Under the pieces are notes generated by a model. It did no database searches, was not told the DNA's origin, and saw only the letters and a list, made by a program, of their open reading frames with translations. Shown here in pieces: positions 53,701-62,437 of a DNA stretch of 64,000 nucleotides (position 1 is the stretch's first letter; every line of letters begins with the position of its first letter). The translations under genes and the position numbers were made by a program. This DNA comes from an uncultured Fibrobacter sp. (GTDB lineage: Bacteria; Fibrobacterota; Fibrobacteria; Fibrobacterales; Fibrobacteraceae): assembly GCA_946413655.1 (NCBI GenBank), contig CAMKLO010000007.1, forward strand, positions 1 to 64,000. Reading direction: 5' to 3'.

Positions 53701-54148
53701 TTCCCGCAATCAAATCGTTACCCACATACACTCCATAGTTAGGAGCTTCCGTAAAAATGCCGCTTGGGTATCCTGGCAAACTCGTTTTATGGAACGAGCC
53801 CCAACCAAAGCGATGTATTCCGACGCTAATGCCGTCGGCATTCGGAACGTTCCCCGAGCCAAGAACGGGAACTCCGACATTCAGTACGACATTTTCACTG
53901 TCAATTTGTTCCAACTGCACTGAAAAACCGTTCAAGTAGAATTCATCTACGACAAGGCTATCTGCCGGCTGTTTTTTCAGATAGTACTTAATCTGAGCAC
54001 CGTTGTATTGCTGGCCCGAATTGTTGACGATACGCAAGCGCAATCCAAGCATATCGTTGTTAGTCGGTTGCTCATCCTTCACTTCGACCTGAATGGCAGA
54101 GGCCCAAGCCATACTCGCCATCAAAAGTAAGAAATAAATTTTTTTCAT
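50780..54148 (-). CDS. Large secreted multidomain protein with papain-like and calcium-binding parts
   Basis: 1122 residues. The signal peptide is followed by a CBM3-like N-terminal beta domain (LGLRLRIVNNSGQQYNGAQIKYYL), a lamin-tail-like domain (~165-275) and an Fn3-like segment (~365-420). A C39/papain-like region has RCWAVAIAELNHKYNG as candidate catalytic Cys and SHIMVVDAA as candidate His. Then come four or more DxDxDG calcium loops (DADEDGILD, DTNKNGVLE, DYDQDGIDD, DIDGDGLR) and a C-terminal repetitive beta region (~880-1122). It may bind polysaccharide and process proteins or peptides at the surface. Domain calls are by eye; the protease call is the least certain. Confidence 0.7.
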   Translation of the reverse strand: MKKIYFLLLMASMAWASAIQVEVKDEQPTNNDMLGLRLRIVNNSGQQYNGAQIKYYLKKQPADSLVVDEFYLNGFSVQLEQIDSENVVLNVGVPVLGSGNVPNADGISVGIHRFGWGSFHKTSLPGYPSGIFTEAPNYGVYVGNDLIAGTQLFVDPPEEIFDEPSENDVRLRFVGFRPETADSASAWVQLQNYGDSSVSLNGVKIKDASGSLYSLDSLTLGAKATLRICNGSVSNCAQDSVVKSISSLSFGNVGELVLYHNSVPLDYIAWGDRGNFADSLKVENGVIDPDYFFSTSEAPVVGPVSIYRKGDFFRAIIDDATDSIISWNKFRQNMVDAPLTQFPYAEPFVLGDGSSVFKRSGEESVLAWIPVIGAKSYEVTIVRVSDKSEVYHNFTGKTKLQLPLPAGEYQWVVRPIEVDEQHISQRPEDYIVPWENIPSEFYCKYKVFELSPSVMPTYNVNVTPLAARKDSYMLDLKWGEHILDAEWDRPHNTSGYIDEIGNLRFNDPKHRYHDVEESWRCWAVAIAELNHKYNGNLTQDEIKFYYNTYRDNLFSNPILDAFPHDEEGSGDPFNLLSWALNSPQSEIILHDWRILSNEIIIDALRNYHPVIIWEKSHIMVVDAAIEVDGEPYEVQGKLWIYRFHNIDNDGTITWKGLNQGDTQRFFIITKDLNEKARTSMLYDDKNDNKVMESGEIYDADEDGILDFDEFYRFGTYHYSYDYDTNKNGVLEFDEYCRFAAEKKEYNRDYDQDGIDDKTEIMSYTIREKYPKPTKKGDFGVKKEVYADIDGDGLRAEKDPDSDGDGLGDGDEDVNNNGKKDNNETDVYVKDFNQTIPPGAANVTLYARTELNYNDGVVCYNESTPTGFCSIASAAEDINGEFATKVGARATVGDIYSKGKVLLRSNTRIKGGIYLTPPSNVDDIYMQNGSTIDNGITNLPEEFWNINFLQPNYDLADYTILPNYGLELIVKNKYSATLNSGYYTSVKVEAGGFLNIPSGTYYIGSIQLEPRSEVSFSEPGYETVMHINGDFTWRASMTNNAADYSIVAQGFKLIQHAHGKRMYIDNMVAGNIVAPYSEVVIAQSRKLFYGKIYAEKISVHQYARFYHVDFNPIRSLDVCMGKL

Positions 54149-54397
54149 TTTATTAGCCTTAGAACAGACAACATTTCAGTTATCTTGTCTTGTAATTAAG
54201 AATTTGTCATGAAAATAATTTAATCAAATAGCAAAGTCAAGCTTTCAAAAAAAGTTTACCTGCAAAAAGCCGTATTTATCAGTAAAAACATGTTATTCTT
54301 CTTTTTTTGAATAAACCTGCAAAAATAATGAAGGCGAGCCCCAACTTCTTTAACTCGGTTCAAAAAGGAAGGATGACAGCTTCGAGAATGATGAAAA
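54149..54397. other. Intergenic region upstream of the large secreted gene
   Basis: AT-rich. It contains TTTACCTGCAAAAA at about 54257 and a near-copy (AAACCTGCAAAAA) at about 54313. It should hold the promoter of the 50780-54148 gene (reading leftward), but no clear -35/-10 pair was found. Confidence 0.35.
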
Positions 54398-54541
54398 GCG
54401 GAAAATAAAAACGACCAACTTTTGTTGGTCATTTTTAGTACCCCTGGGGCGGAAAATAAAAACGACCAACTTTTCGTTGGTCATTTTTAGTACCCCTGGG
54501 GCGGAAAATAAAAACGACCAACTTTTGTTGGTCATTTTTAG
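54398..54541 (-). terminator. Three tandem copies of a tRNA 3'-end plus terminator unit
   Basis: On the - strand each 51-52 base unit has GGGGTACTAAAAAT, GACCAAC, a short loop, GTTGGTC, GTTTTTATTTTCCGC. The hairpin and T run are a good intrinsic terminator for tRNA-Glu. The two downstream units also carry the last ~8 bases of the tRNA acceptor end, so the unit was duplicated together with the tRNA tail. Confidence 0.88.
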
Positions 54542-54614
54542 TACCCCCAAGCGGACTCGAACCGCTGTTGCGGGAATGAGAATCCCGAGTCCTAGGCCAC
54601 TAGACGATGGGGGC
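54542..54614 (-). tRNA. tRNA-Glu (anticodon CUC)
   Basis: 73 bases on the - strand. Acceptor GCCCCCA pairs with TGGGGGT (one G-U). The D arm carries TCTAGTGGCCTAGGA, the anticodon stem CGGGA/TCCCG holds loop TTCTCAT (CTC), and the T arm AGCGG-TTCGAGT-CCGCT is canonical. No CCA is encoded. The D-arm text is typical of bacterial tRNA-Glu. Followed by triple terminators. Confidence 0.95.
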
Positions 54615-54658
54615 AAGCGCGGCACATTATAGCAATTTACGCGTTTTCCGTCAACTGT

Positions 54659-54805
54659 TTTTTAGTTACTAGATATTAGTTACTAGTTAATAGTTAGAAG
54701 TTACTAGAGATTGCAACAAGAACGTTTCTAGTAACTAGCAACTTCGAACTTAGAACTGTGCCGTAGGCACCTCAGTAACCAGTAACTCAGAACTAGGAAC
54801 TACCG
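54659..54805. repeat. ACTAG ladder repeat (copy 3)
   Basis: TTAGTTACTAGATATTAG, AGTTACTAGTTAATAGTTAG, then TTTCTAGTAACTAGCAACTT and AGAACT units, with an extra GTGCCGTAGGCAC hairpin. It lies between the foldase gene and tRNA-Glu, in the promoter position of the tRNA. Confidence 0.8.
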
Positions 54806-54813
54806 CAAAGCGG

Positions 54814-56754
54814 CTAGTCTCTATAGTAGAGGTCGAGGTTGCTCTTGACCGGCGTAGAGGCTTCGAGATTCGTGACGAAATCGTTGAATGCCGTCATCAT
54901 GCCAAAGCGGTAAGCGTTATCGATATCCTGCTTGATGGCGTCTTCGACTTCTTCGACCTTCGGCGTCTTCTTGGAGACAACCTTGAGCATCACGGCGCCA
55001 TTTTCGGCGACAACCGGAGCGGTCCATTCACCGACCTTAGCCTTGCCAATCACCTTGCCAAGCTGAGCGTTGCCGTAGCCGAAGCCAGGAACAAAGCCAT
55101 CAACAGAAGAATTCTTGGTTTCGAGCTCAACCTTTTCGATTTCGGTCTTAGCTGCTGTATCCGTCGGGTTCCAAGCCTTGACCTGGGCTGCGACAGAATT
55201 CAAGTAGATTTCGGCGGCCTTGCCAGCCTTCTGCTTGAGAATCGATTCCTTGATATCGTTGTAGTACAGCGGCAGGCTACGTTCACCGGCCTTGAAGGAA
55301 CCGACCTTCTTGGCGATAGCGACCCACTTGTTGTTCTTGAGCACGCTAGAAATTTCGCTTTCTTCGTCCGGGAGGTTTTCGTTCGGCCATGCAAAGGCAG
55401 CCAAGCCTCTGATGTAACCAAGAGAAGCGATGTTGCCGTCACGCGGAACCCATTCAGAAACCTTGACTTCGAGGCCACGGGCCTTAGCTTCAGTGACCAA
55501 ATCAGAGCCTGCATCGACATCCTTCTTGATGTTCGTGAGAATCTTTTCGAGGCTATCAATCGTATTCGAAGAAGCCGTCACCGTGAGGAGAATGTGGCCG
55601 ACCTTGACCTTTTCGACTTCACCCTTATCGTTCTTCACGTTACCGTAAGACTTGATGATGTGGTAACCGAACTGGGAACGAACCGGTTCAGAAATCTTGC
55701 CGGAATCAAGAGCGAAAGCGACATCTTCGAACGGCTTGACGTATGTGCCACGACCGACAAAGTCATCACTCAAGACACCGCCCTTTTCAGCGCTACCCGG
55801 ATCTTCGGAAGAAACACGAGCCATGTCTTCGAAAGTCGTCGTGGAAGAAGAATCCGTCAACTGGTAGTAAAGCGTCATGGCATATTCGCGGATACTAGCA
55901 TCGTCGCCTGCAGTCGCTTCGACCGGGATGGAAACGTACTGGAACTGAGCCACGTCCTTTTGCACAAAGAAACTGTCGAGGGTGTGAGCCTTGAAATAAC
56001 CGGAAACAACCACGCTATCCACGGAGTTGCTATCCACAACAAATGCAGAATTCGGGGCGACCGCCACCTGCAGTTCGTAATCCGTCATGCGGCGTTCGAC
56101 AGCCCACTTGGCTTCAAGGGAAGTCGGATGGACAGAAGCGCTGACCAAAGCCTGAAGCTGACGAGCCGGAATGGTGTTGTTCTTCATTTCGTCTTCGAGC
56201 ATCAACATGGCGCTCCAGCGGTAAGCCGCCGGCGTTTCAATCCAGGCGTCATAATCGGCCTTGTTGAAGGTCGTGTCCGTGAGGAACTTCGGGAGAGAAG
56301 CGATGTAAGCCTGAGAACGCTGCATCAAGTCTTCCTGCGAGGTAGCCTGCTGCTGGATGGCGTAAAGGCGAGCCTGGGCTTCCTGGACCAAACGGGCACG
56401 GACGGCATCGGAATTGCGCTTGAATTCGTTCTTGAGTTCAGCAACCGAGGCACTCAGTTCGGCCTTTTCAAACTGTTCGGCAAAAAGTGCCTGACGGACG
56501 AAGCTCGAGAACACCTGACTACGCAGCTGCGAATACTGTTCGTCGTCCAAGTGCTGATTCTGATACTGGTTCTGCACGATCATCTTCACGCGAGAATCGA
56601 AGTCAGTATAAGAAATCTTGGTGTCATTGACGACGCCAATCGGATAGCTATGTCCTTGGTTCGGAACACGGTCCATCGCCAAAAGACCGATGGCGATACC
56701 AGCCGCAAAGATCACAATTACCCACTTGGCTTTTTCATTAATCCACGTTAACAT
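54814..56754 (-). CDS. ppiD: PpiD/SurA-type peptidyl-prolyl isomerase
   Basis: 646 residues, anchored in the inner membrane by one N-terminal helix ([17 protein letters not shown]) with the body in the periplasm. A SurA_N-like chaperone region (~35-240) is followed by a parvulin domain (~285-385) with [39 protein letters not shown] second, degenerate parvulin-like section follows. It should help fold outer-membrane proteins, which abound in this window. GGAG lies 8 bases before the ATG. Confidence 0.88.
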   Translation of the reverse strand: MLTWINEKAKWVIVIFAAGIAIGLLAMDRVPNQGHSYPIGVVNDTKISYTDFDSRVKMIVQNQYQNQHLDDEQYSQLRSQVFSSFVRQALFAEQFEKAELSASVAELKNEFKRNSDAVRARLVQEAQARLYAIQQQATSQEDLMQRSQAYIASLPKFLTDTTFNKADYDAWIETPAAYRWSAMLMLEDEMKNNTIPARQLQALVSASVHPTSLEAKWAVERRMTDYELQVAVAPNSAFVVDSNSVDSVVVSGYFKAHTLDSFFVQKDVAQFQYVSIPVEATAGDDASIREYAMTLYYQLTDSSSTTTFEDMARVSSEDPGSAEKGGVLSDDFVGRGTYVKPFEDVAFALDSGKISEPVRSQFGYHIIKSYGNVKNDKGEVEKVKVGHILLTVTASSNTIDSLEKILTNIKKDVDAGSDLVTEAKARGLEVKVSEWVPRDGNIASLGYIRGLAAFAWPNENLPDEESEISSVLKNNKWVAIAKKVGSFKAGERSLPLYYNDIKESILKQKAGKAAEIYLNSVAAQVKAWNPTDTAAKTEIEKVELETKNSSVDGFVPGFGYGNAQLGKVIGKAKVGEWTAPVVAENGAVMLKVVSKKTPKVEEVEDAIKQDIDNAYRFGMMTAFNDFVTNLEASTPVKSNLDLYYRD

Positions 56755-56910
56755 AGGGACAACTCCATTAAAATTTTGTCGGACGGAAAAATAGCAAAAA
56801 AAAATGTTTGCATTTTATTTTATCGCAATTAAAGCCAAATATAATGCCGAAAAGCCCTTTTTTTTCTATTTATGGGATAAAAAATTACATCTATTCCTTT
56901 GGAGTAACTC

Positions 56911-58491
56911 ATGTACGATATTTTGGTTTTGGGCGCTGGCATTTCTGGATTAAGTGCAGCCCTCCATGCGGCAGAAAAAGGCTTTCACGTAGTCATATTA
57001 ACCAAAGGAGCAAAACCGGACGGCTCGTCGAACTATGCGCAGGGCGGCATCGCCACCGTGACCGAAAAGACAGACAAATTCGAGTTCCACATTGCCGACA
57101 CACTCGAAGCGGGCGCGGGCCTTTGCAAAAAAGAACCCGTCAACATCTTGACCAAGAGTGGGCCAGCCACAATCAAGCAACTAGTCAAATGGGGCGTCCA
57201 ATTCACTCCGTCGCCCGAAGACAAGTCACAATTCGACCTCCACCTCGAAGGCGGACACAGCCACCACCGCATTTTGCACGCCGCGGACCTTACCGGTAAA
57301 GAGATTATGCGTGCCCTCCTCTGCGAACTCCACAAGCAGAAGAAAATCGACTACCTTGAAAACTGCTACATCAAGGACTTGATTTGCGAAGGCGAAGGCA
57401 AGAACAAGCGCTGCATCGGCGCCAAGGTCATCCACCAGAAGACCGGCGAAGTCGAAAGCATCTACGCGAAAGCGACCATTCTCTCGACCGGCGGCGCAGG
57501 CCGCATTTGGCAATACACCGTCTGTCCGCCTGACAGTTGCGGCGACGGCATGGCCATTGCAGCACGTGCAGGGGCCGCCCTCCAAGACATCGAATTCATG
57601 CAGTTCCACCCCACAAGTTTGTACGCACCGAGCTTCAAGAAGCCCTTCCTCATCTCCGAAGCGGTACGCGGTTTCGGCGGTATCCTCAAGAACGACAAGG
57701 GCGAAGAATTCATGAACCAGGTGCATCCGCTGCACTCCCTCGCCCCCCGCGACATCGTGGCTCGCGCCATCCACAGCGAAATGCAGCGCCTCGGCAAAGA
57801 CCACATGTTCATCGACCTTTCCGGACGTACCCCCAAGGACATCAAGAGCCACTTCCCGCACATTTATTCCAAGTGCATGGACGCAGGCATCGACATCACC
57901 AAGGAATGGATTCCGGTCGTTCCGGCAGCCCACTACATGTGCGGCGGCGTACTCGTCGATACATGGTCCCGCACCGAAATCAAGGGACTTTACGCCTGCG
58001 GCGAAGTCGCGGCCACTGGAGTGCACGGAGCCAACCGCCTCGCCTCCAACTCGCTCCTGGAAAGCGTCGTGTTTGCCATCCGCGCCGTCGATGACATCGA
58101 CAAGAACGGTCTTACCAAAGACAAACTAAACGTTCCCAAACCCAAGAAAGAAAGCGTCAGTTTCGCGAAGGCCGCCTACTGGCGCAAGCGCAAGAAACAG
58201 CTCCAGGATATGATGTGGACGCACTGCGGCATCGTGCGCACCGTCGCAGGTCTCAACCAAGGCCTCAAGGTCATCGACGAACTCCAGAAAGACGTCGATA
58301 CGGCCATTAAGAACAAAGAAACGGAGAACTTGCACTTCCTCGAATTTTTGAACGCGCTCCAAGTTTCCAAGATGATCCTCATTGCCGCGCTCCGTCGCAA
58401 GGAATCACGCGGACTCCACTACATTCTGGACTACCCCAACCAGGACCCGAAAACGAAGCACCAAAGCATTTACCTGAGCGACAAGAAATAA
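56911..58491 (+). CDS. nadB: L-aspartate oxidase
   Basis: Oxidises aspartate to iminoaspartate, the first step of NAD synthesis, with FAD. 526 residues, normal length. FAD motif GAGISGLSAALHAAEKG, SSNYAQGGIA, EFMQFHPTSLY, HYMCGGVLVD and GEVAATGVHGANRLASNSLLE are present; the Arg of APRDIVARA fits the active-site base. GGAGTAACTC precedes the ATG. Followed after 22 bases by a kinase gene, perhaps in one operon. Confidence 0.96.
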   Translation: MYDILVLGAGISGLSAALHAAEKGFHVVILTKGAKPDGSSNYAQGGIATVTEKTDKFEFHIADTLEAGAGLCKKEPVNILTKSGPATIKQLVKWGVQFTPSPEDKSQFDLHLEGGHSHHRILHAADLTGKEIMRALLCELHKQKKIDYLENCYIKDLICEGEGKNKRCIGAKVIHQKTGEVESIYAKATILSTGGAGRIWQYTVCPPDSCGDGMAIAARAGAALQDIEFMQFHPTSLYAPSFKKPFLISEAVRGFGGILKNDKGEEFMNQVHPLHSLAPRDIVARAIHSEMQRLGKDHMFIDLSGRTPKDIKSHFPHIYSKCMDAGIDITKEWIPVVPAAHYMCGGVLVDTWSRTEIKGLYACGEVAATGVHGANRLASNSLLESVVFAIRAVDDIDKNGLTKDKLNVPKPKKESVSFAKAAYWRKRKKQLQDMMWTHCGIVRTVAGLNQGLKVIDELQKDVDTAIKNKETENLHFLEFLNALQVSKMILIAALRRKESRGLHYILDYPNQDPKTKHQSIYLSDKK

Positions 58492-58513
58492 ATCATTTTC
58501 TATATAGGAACGC

Positions 58514-59563
58514 ATGGAAGAGCTCAAGGCAACACAGTCCCGAAGGAAAGTCAAGGATCAACTACCGTCAAAGATTGGCGGGTACAAACCGATACAAGCT
58601 TTGAACAGCGGAGCCATGGGCAGCCTGTGGCTTTGCAGGGACCCGTCGCTGGACCGTCTCGTCGTTGCCAAGAGGCTGAACGCAAATTTGAACCAGCAGG
58701 ACATCTACATCAAACGATTCCTGCAAGAAGGCAGCATCCTCGCCCACCTGAACCACCCGAACATACTCCAGCCCTACGCCCTCTGGAAAGACAGCGACGG
58801 CAACTACACAATGTCGATGGAGTACATACAAGGTTCAAGCCTCAAGGATTTGCTCCTGAGAAACAAGCGACCGCCTATCTGGGTCGTCGAGACAATCCTC
58901 TACGAACTTTTAAGTGCGCTTAGCCACGCCCACCGCAACGGCGTCACCCACCGCGACCTCAAGCCCGCGAACATGATGATAGACAAGGACGGGCGTCTGA
59001 GGCTCCTCGACTTCGGCATCGCCCACACCGAAACGCCACTCGAAATCGGCAAGGAACTCACGCAGACCGGCTGCATCATCGGCACCGCCGCCTACATGAG
59101 CCCGGAACAAATCATGGGCGAAAAAGTCAATTACGCCAGCGACCTCTTTAGCGTAGGCATCATCGCAAGCGAAATGCTCATCGGAGAAAACCTCTTCCGC
59201 GGCAAGGACTTCGAAGAAACCCGCGAAAACATCCTCAAAATGAAATTCAAGCTGGAAGTATTCCCCGACGATGTTCCCAAGCCGCTCCGCAAATTCGTGC
59301 TGAAGCTTCTGAACAAAAGGGCTAGCAAACGTCCATCTTCGGCATGCGATGCCGCAAACGAGCTTGCCGACCTCATGCACGAATACCCGCGCGACATGAC
59401 CCCATACATCGCCGAATGGGCCGATGCCGTGAACGAGGACCAACCGACCGATTCTATCATATCCCCTAAGCCGCAAAAAACTACATTTAAGTACGGAATA
59501 GGATTCATACTTGGTGTTTTAGTTGCAACAGTGGTTTTTGTAGCCATCAAGTTCGTGGTCTAG
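58514..59563 (+). CDS. Membrane-anchored Ser/Thr protein kinase
   Basis: 349 residues with a Hanks-type kinase domain (~22-285). It shows a Gly-rich loop (NSGAMGSLW), catalytic Lys in VVAKRL (~53), HRDLKPANMM (~146), DFG in LLDFGIAH and a TAAYMSPEQ activation segment. A single C-terminal membrane helix (~325-348) ends the protein, with no extracytoplasmic sensor domain. Substrates unknown; signalling across or near the membrane is inferred. AGGAACGC precedes the ATG. Confidence 0.93.
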   Translation: MEELKATQSRRKVKDQLPSKIGGYKPIQALNSGAMGSLWLCRDPSLDRLVVAKRLNANLNQQDIYIKRFLQEGSILAHLNHPNILQPYALWKDSDGNYTMSMEYIQGSSLKDLLLRNKRPPIWVVETILYELLSALSHAHRNGVTHRDLKPANMMIDKDGRLRLLDFGIAHTETPLEIGKELTQTGCIIGTAAYMSPEQIMGEKVNYASDLFSVGIIASEMLIGENLFRGKDFEETRENILKMKFKLEVFPDDVPKPLRKFVLKLLNKRASKRPSSACDAANELADLMHEYPRDMTPYIAEWADAVNEDQPTDSIISPKPQKTTFKYGIGFILGVLVATVVFVAIKFVV

Positions 59564-59576
59564 AAGGATTAGTCCA

Positions 59577-60308
59577 ATGAATTGGATAGACATTGCATGC
59601 CTTGCCTGCCTCATCATTTTGGGGGTTATCGGTTATTGGCGAGGATTGTTGAATAGCGTATTCAAGCTATGCGCATGGGTTTTTGCAATTTTAGGCGCTT
59701 ACTTTGCACAAAGTCTTTTCGGCGACTATGTTGTACAAAATTTTTCATTCAGCGATTTTACGGCTCACCTTATTTGCACATGCATAGGCTTCCTGATTCC
59801 ATTCTTATTGTTCTCGTTTATTGGCCATCTGGTCGGCGATTCCATCAAGGACACCATCGTCGGAAAGACAAACCACGTTTTAGGGTTACTCTTTGGGCTC
59901 CTCAAGGCTTCCCTGATTTGTTTTGCTTTTCTCTTCGTCATGCACCTTCTCCCTGTAGAGGGAAACCTTAAAGAAACTAGGAACAATTCCATAGCCTACA
60001 GCATCTACAAGTCAGCCATCGTAGCGATGGGATATTCCTCCGACGAAGTGGATCTCCGCCAAATGGCAAAAGAAAAAGCAAGCGAACTCACCAAGACGAT
60101 TACAGACAAAGCAAAAGGCTCTACAGAAGAAGTCGCAGACAGCGCAAAAGCAGCCGTCAAGAACGCCGCAGATAGTGTTGCGACCAAAGTCACCGAAACT
60201 GCCGAGAAGGCTAAAGACGCCGCCATCGCCGCCAAGGACGCAGCCGTAAAGAAATTCAACGAAGGCAAGTCCAGCGCCTCCCAGGACACAAGCAAAGTGA
60301 AGAAGTAG
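59577..60308 (+). CDS. cvpA: CvpA-family membrane protein with Ala/Lys-rich tail
   Basis: 243 residues. The N-terminal ~150 residues have four hydrophobic helices and the CvpA-like IDIACLACLIILGVIGYWRGLLNSVF opening. The last ~80 residues are a helical Ala/Lys/Asp tail (ADSAKAAVKNAADSV..) similar in style to the coiled coil of the protein at 11759. AAGGATTAG precedes the ATG, 13 bases after the kinase stop. CvpA proteins are linked to envelope homeostasis; exact function unknown. Confidence 0.85.
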   Translation: MNWIDIACLACLIILGVIGYWRGLLNSVFKLCAWVFAILGAYFAQSLFGDYVVQNFSFSDFTAHLICTCIGFLIPFLLFSFIGHLVGDSIKDTIVGKTNHVLGLLFGLLKASLICFAFLFVMHLLPVEGNLKETRNNSIAYSIYKSAIVAMGYSSDEVDLRQMAKEKASELTKTITDKAKGSTEEVADSAKAAVKNAADSVATKVTETAEKAKDAAIAAKDAAVKKFNEGKSSASQDTSKVKK

Positions 60309-60340
60309 TGCTGAAGAACACCTATGATGTTAATTAAGCA

Positions 60341-61945
60341 TCACTTCACGAACTTTTCGATGACGCAGCGGTGTTCCTTGGTCTTTTCGTCGTAATTCAC
60401 ACCAACAAATAGCAAGTCGCCGGAGTATTTTTCGAGGGCGGCACCGTAATTTTTTTCGCGAATCTGCGTGAGAGCTGTTTTCTCGCAAGAGTTCCGTTTC
60501 AGTTCGATAATCAACGCAGGCGTATTCGGCACATACGGAACCATCACCACGTCGGCGACACCCTTGCCCGCCGGGCACTCTTTAACAATCGTATATTTCA
60601 GGTTTGCGTAGAAATACGCAAGGCAGATTACCGCCTGGAAGGCGCCCTCGTTGTTGTAGTTTAAGTTGTTGCAAATCTGCTCGTGGGACTTGTTCAGGGC
60701 TTCGGCAACGGCAGACGCATCACGTTCAATGGTGGATTCCACAAGCAGCTTGCTCGAATTCACCAATTCCATCAAGCCCTTGTAATCGGGAGACTGCTGC
60801 ACAGAAAGAATCCACTGATCGCGCACTTCGCGGTTCGGAATGTAGCATTGCTGTTTCTCACGATCGTATGCCAGGTACCCGAGATGGACCAAGTAGGTAA
60901 ACACATCATGCTTGCTGTGAAAGTCCGTCATGGTGTTCAGGTAGCTATTCACGTTCACATCGACTTGACCACCACCGATCATCGTCTTCACGTCCTGCAA
61001 AATTCCTTCAAAGTCCATCAAGATGAAATCTTTGAGAGCCTCGTAGGAACCAGTCTGCGTCCAGTAGCTTTGGAAATACTTCCGCCTCATCGTGGAAACG
61101 ATAGATTCCGGGCTATAGGTTTCGATACCATTGATGTTGTAACCATCGTACCAACGCCTGCACTCTTCAAAATCCATGCCGTACTCATCGCAGAGAGCCT
61201 GCACCTCGTCGGTGGTGAAGCCCACGAACTGGGCAAGCGACCAAGAGTCCCGCATGGTGTATTCATCGAACATGTTCAACTTTGACTGGACCTTGTCGCG
61301 GACGATTGGCAAGATGCCTGTGATGTAGGCTAGAGCAATCGCCGGAGCCAAGTTGTCGTTCTTGAACATGGCATTCATGAAATTCAAGTACGATTTGAAA
61401 ACCTGTTCCGAAACTCGTTCGCGAATGAGGACATCATATTCGTCAATGATGATAACAAACTGTTCGCCAGTGGTGGCATAAATTTTCAGAATGGCATCCG
61501 CCAAGCTCTCATTTCCGATAATATTCGAATTTGGAAATATCGATCGTAATTCAAGAACAACAGCTCTCGTGAATATAGGAACAACATCTCTTTTTTTCGG
61601 ATCCACACCTGTCTCAATTTCCTGAGGAGTACGGTTCGAGTAGAACGCATTCAAATCCAGCTTGATGACATTCAGCTTGTTCAAGTATTTCTCAAAGCTG
61701 AGATCTTTTGCAATCTTCAAGTTCGCAAACTGTTCGCGACTGTCACACCCCTTGCTGAAGTAGGCGCTGAGCATGTTGCCCGTCATGGTCTTCCCGAAAC
61801 GGCGCGAACGGGACACGCACACAAAACATTTTTCCGTGTTGACCAAACGGTTAATCTCGGCAATGAGCAATGACTTGTCCACATAGATGGACGAGTTCAG
61901 ACTCCTTTGGAAATTTGCGTTATTCGGATTGACGTAAAGACCCAT
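60341..61945 (-). CDS. AAA-ATPase-like protein with C-terminal PD-(D/E)XK nuclease domain
   Basis: 534 residues. The N-terminal AAA-ATPase_like region carries RSRRFGKTMTGNML (Walker A variant, ~47-60) and IIIDEYDVLI (Walker B). The C-terminal PDDEXK_9 region has GKGVADVVMVPYVPNTPALIIELKRN (Asp, then Glu-x-Lys). Members are present in many copies in Bacteroidetes and Fibrobacter genomes and behave as expanding families; function unknown. It directly neighbours the gene debris at 62 kb. Confidence 0.9.
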   Translation of the reverse strand: MGLYVNPNNANFQRSLNSSIYVDKSLLIAEINRLVNTEKCFVCVSRSRRFGKTMTGNMLSAYFSKGCDSREQFANLKIAKDLSFEKYLNKLNVIKLDLNAFYSNRTPQEIETGVDPKKRDVVPIFTRAVVLELRSIFPNSNIIGNESLADAILKIYATTGEQFVIIIDEYDVLIRERVSEQVFKSYLNFMNAMFKNDNLAPAIALAYITGILPIVRDKVQSKLNMFDEYTMRDSWSLAQFVGFTTDEVQALCDEYGMDFEECRRWYDGYNINGIETYSPESIVSTMRRKYFQSYWTQTGSYEALKDFILMDFEGILQDVKTMIGGGQVDVNVNSYLNTMTDFHSKHDVFTYLVHLGYLAYDREKQQCYIPNREVRDQWILSVQQSPDYKGLMELVNSSKLLVESTIERDASAVAEALNKSHEQICNNLNYNNEGAFQAVICLAYFYANLKYTIVKECPAGKGVADVVMVPYVPNTPALIIELKRNSCEKTALTQIREKNYGAALEKYSGDLLFVGVNYDEKTKEHRCVIEKFVK

Positions 61946-62036
61946 GCCTTGAATATATAAAAAGGACGGAGCGGTGTCAATTGAGACTTTGGATCAGACT
62001 TATATTGGAATGTTTGTATAATTCTTTCTGAGTTCA

Positions 62037-62122
62037 TGCGGGCTTTTCAAAAAGCGAAATCGCAGGGAACGAATTTTCTTGAAGGAATTCCGAAATGGTA
62101 AGCATAGTGGGAAATGTAGAAA
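62037..62122 (-). pseudogene. Fragment duplicated from the mfd 5' end
   Basis: 62044-62122 matches 20062-20140 base for base apart from a few changes, and 62037-62050 matches 19976-19989. So the fragment is itself internally deleted, probably at the shared TTTTCAA. It includes the mfd ATG and the first ~20 codons. No functional reading frame. Confidence 0.93.
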
Positions 62123-62140
62123 ACTTTTTGCAAAAAAAGT

Positions 62141-62360
62141 ATTTACTCTTTCGCGATTTTGTCGTAGGCTTGGATAAGTTCGCGGTCCATGTCGCGACAT
62201 GTACCGGAGACGCAAACTTGTTGAGCACATCAAATCATCGATAAAGCCAAAGCCACCGCCCGAAACTTCCGGATACGCAAGAATCAAGAGCGAAACGAAC
62301 ACGCCGCCAATCGCGGGTTTGAGCCAAGCGGGAATCGACCACTTGTGAAAGCGGCGTTCC
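62141..62360 (-). pseudogene. Decayed second copy of the ClC gene
   Basis: 62141-62227 matches the ClC 3' end (22847-22933). 62228-62360 matches an internal part (23314-23446) without gaps. The ~380 bases between are deleted, and the junction is a frameshift. Translation of the second part still reads RRFHKWSIPAWLKPAIGG..YPEVSGGGFGFIDDLM. Only 18 bases separate it from the mfd fragment, while the intact genes are 2.7 kb apart. Confidence 0.93.
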
Positions 62361-62437
62361 AACGGCATTTATCTTCTTTTTTCTGGATGCTCACAGGATG
62401 AATATAAATTATTCATCCCAAGTTAGCAAGCATGGAA

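Noticed and set aside
54350..54625. Frame with repeated LVVFIF segments across the tRNA region
   Set aside because: It reads through tandem terminators and a tRNA gene.
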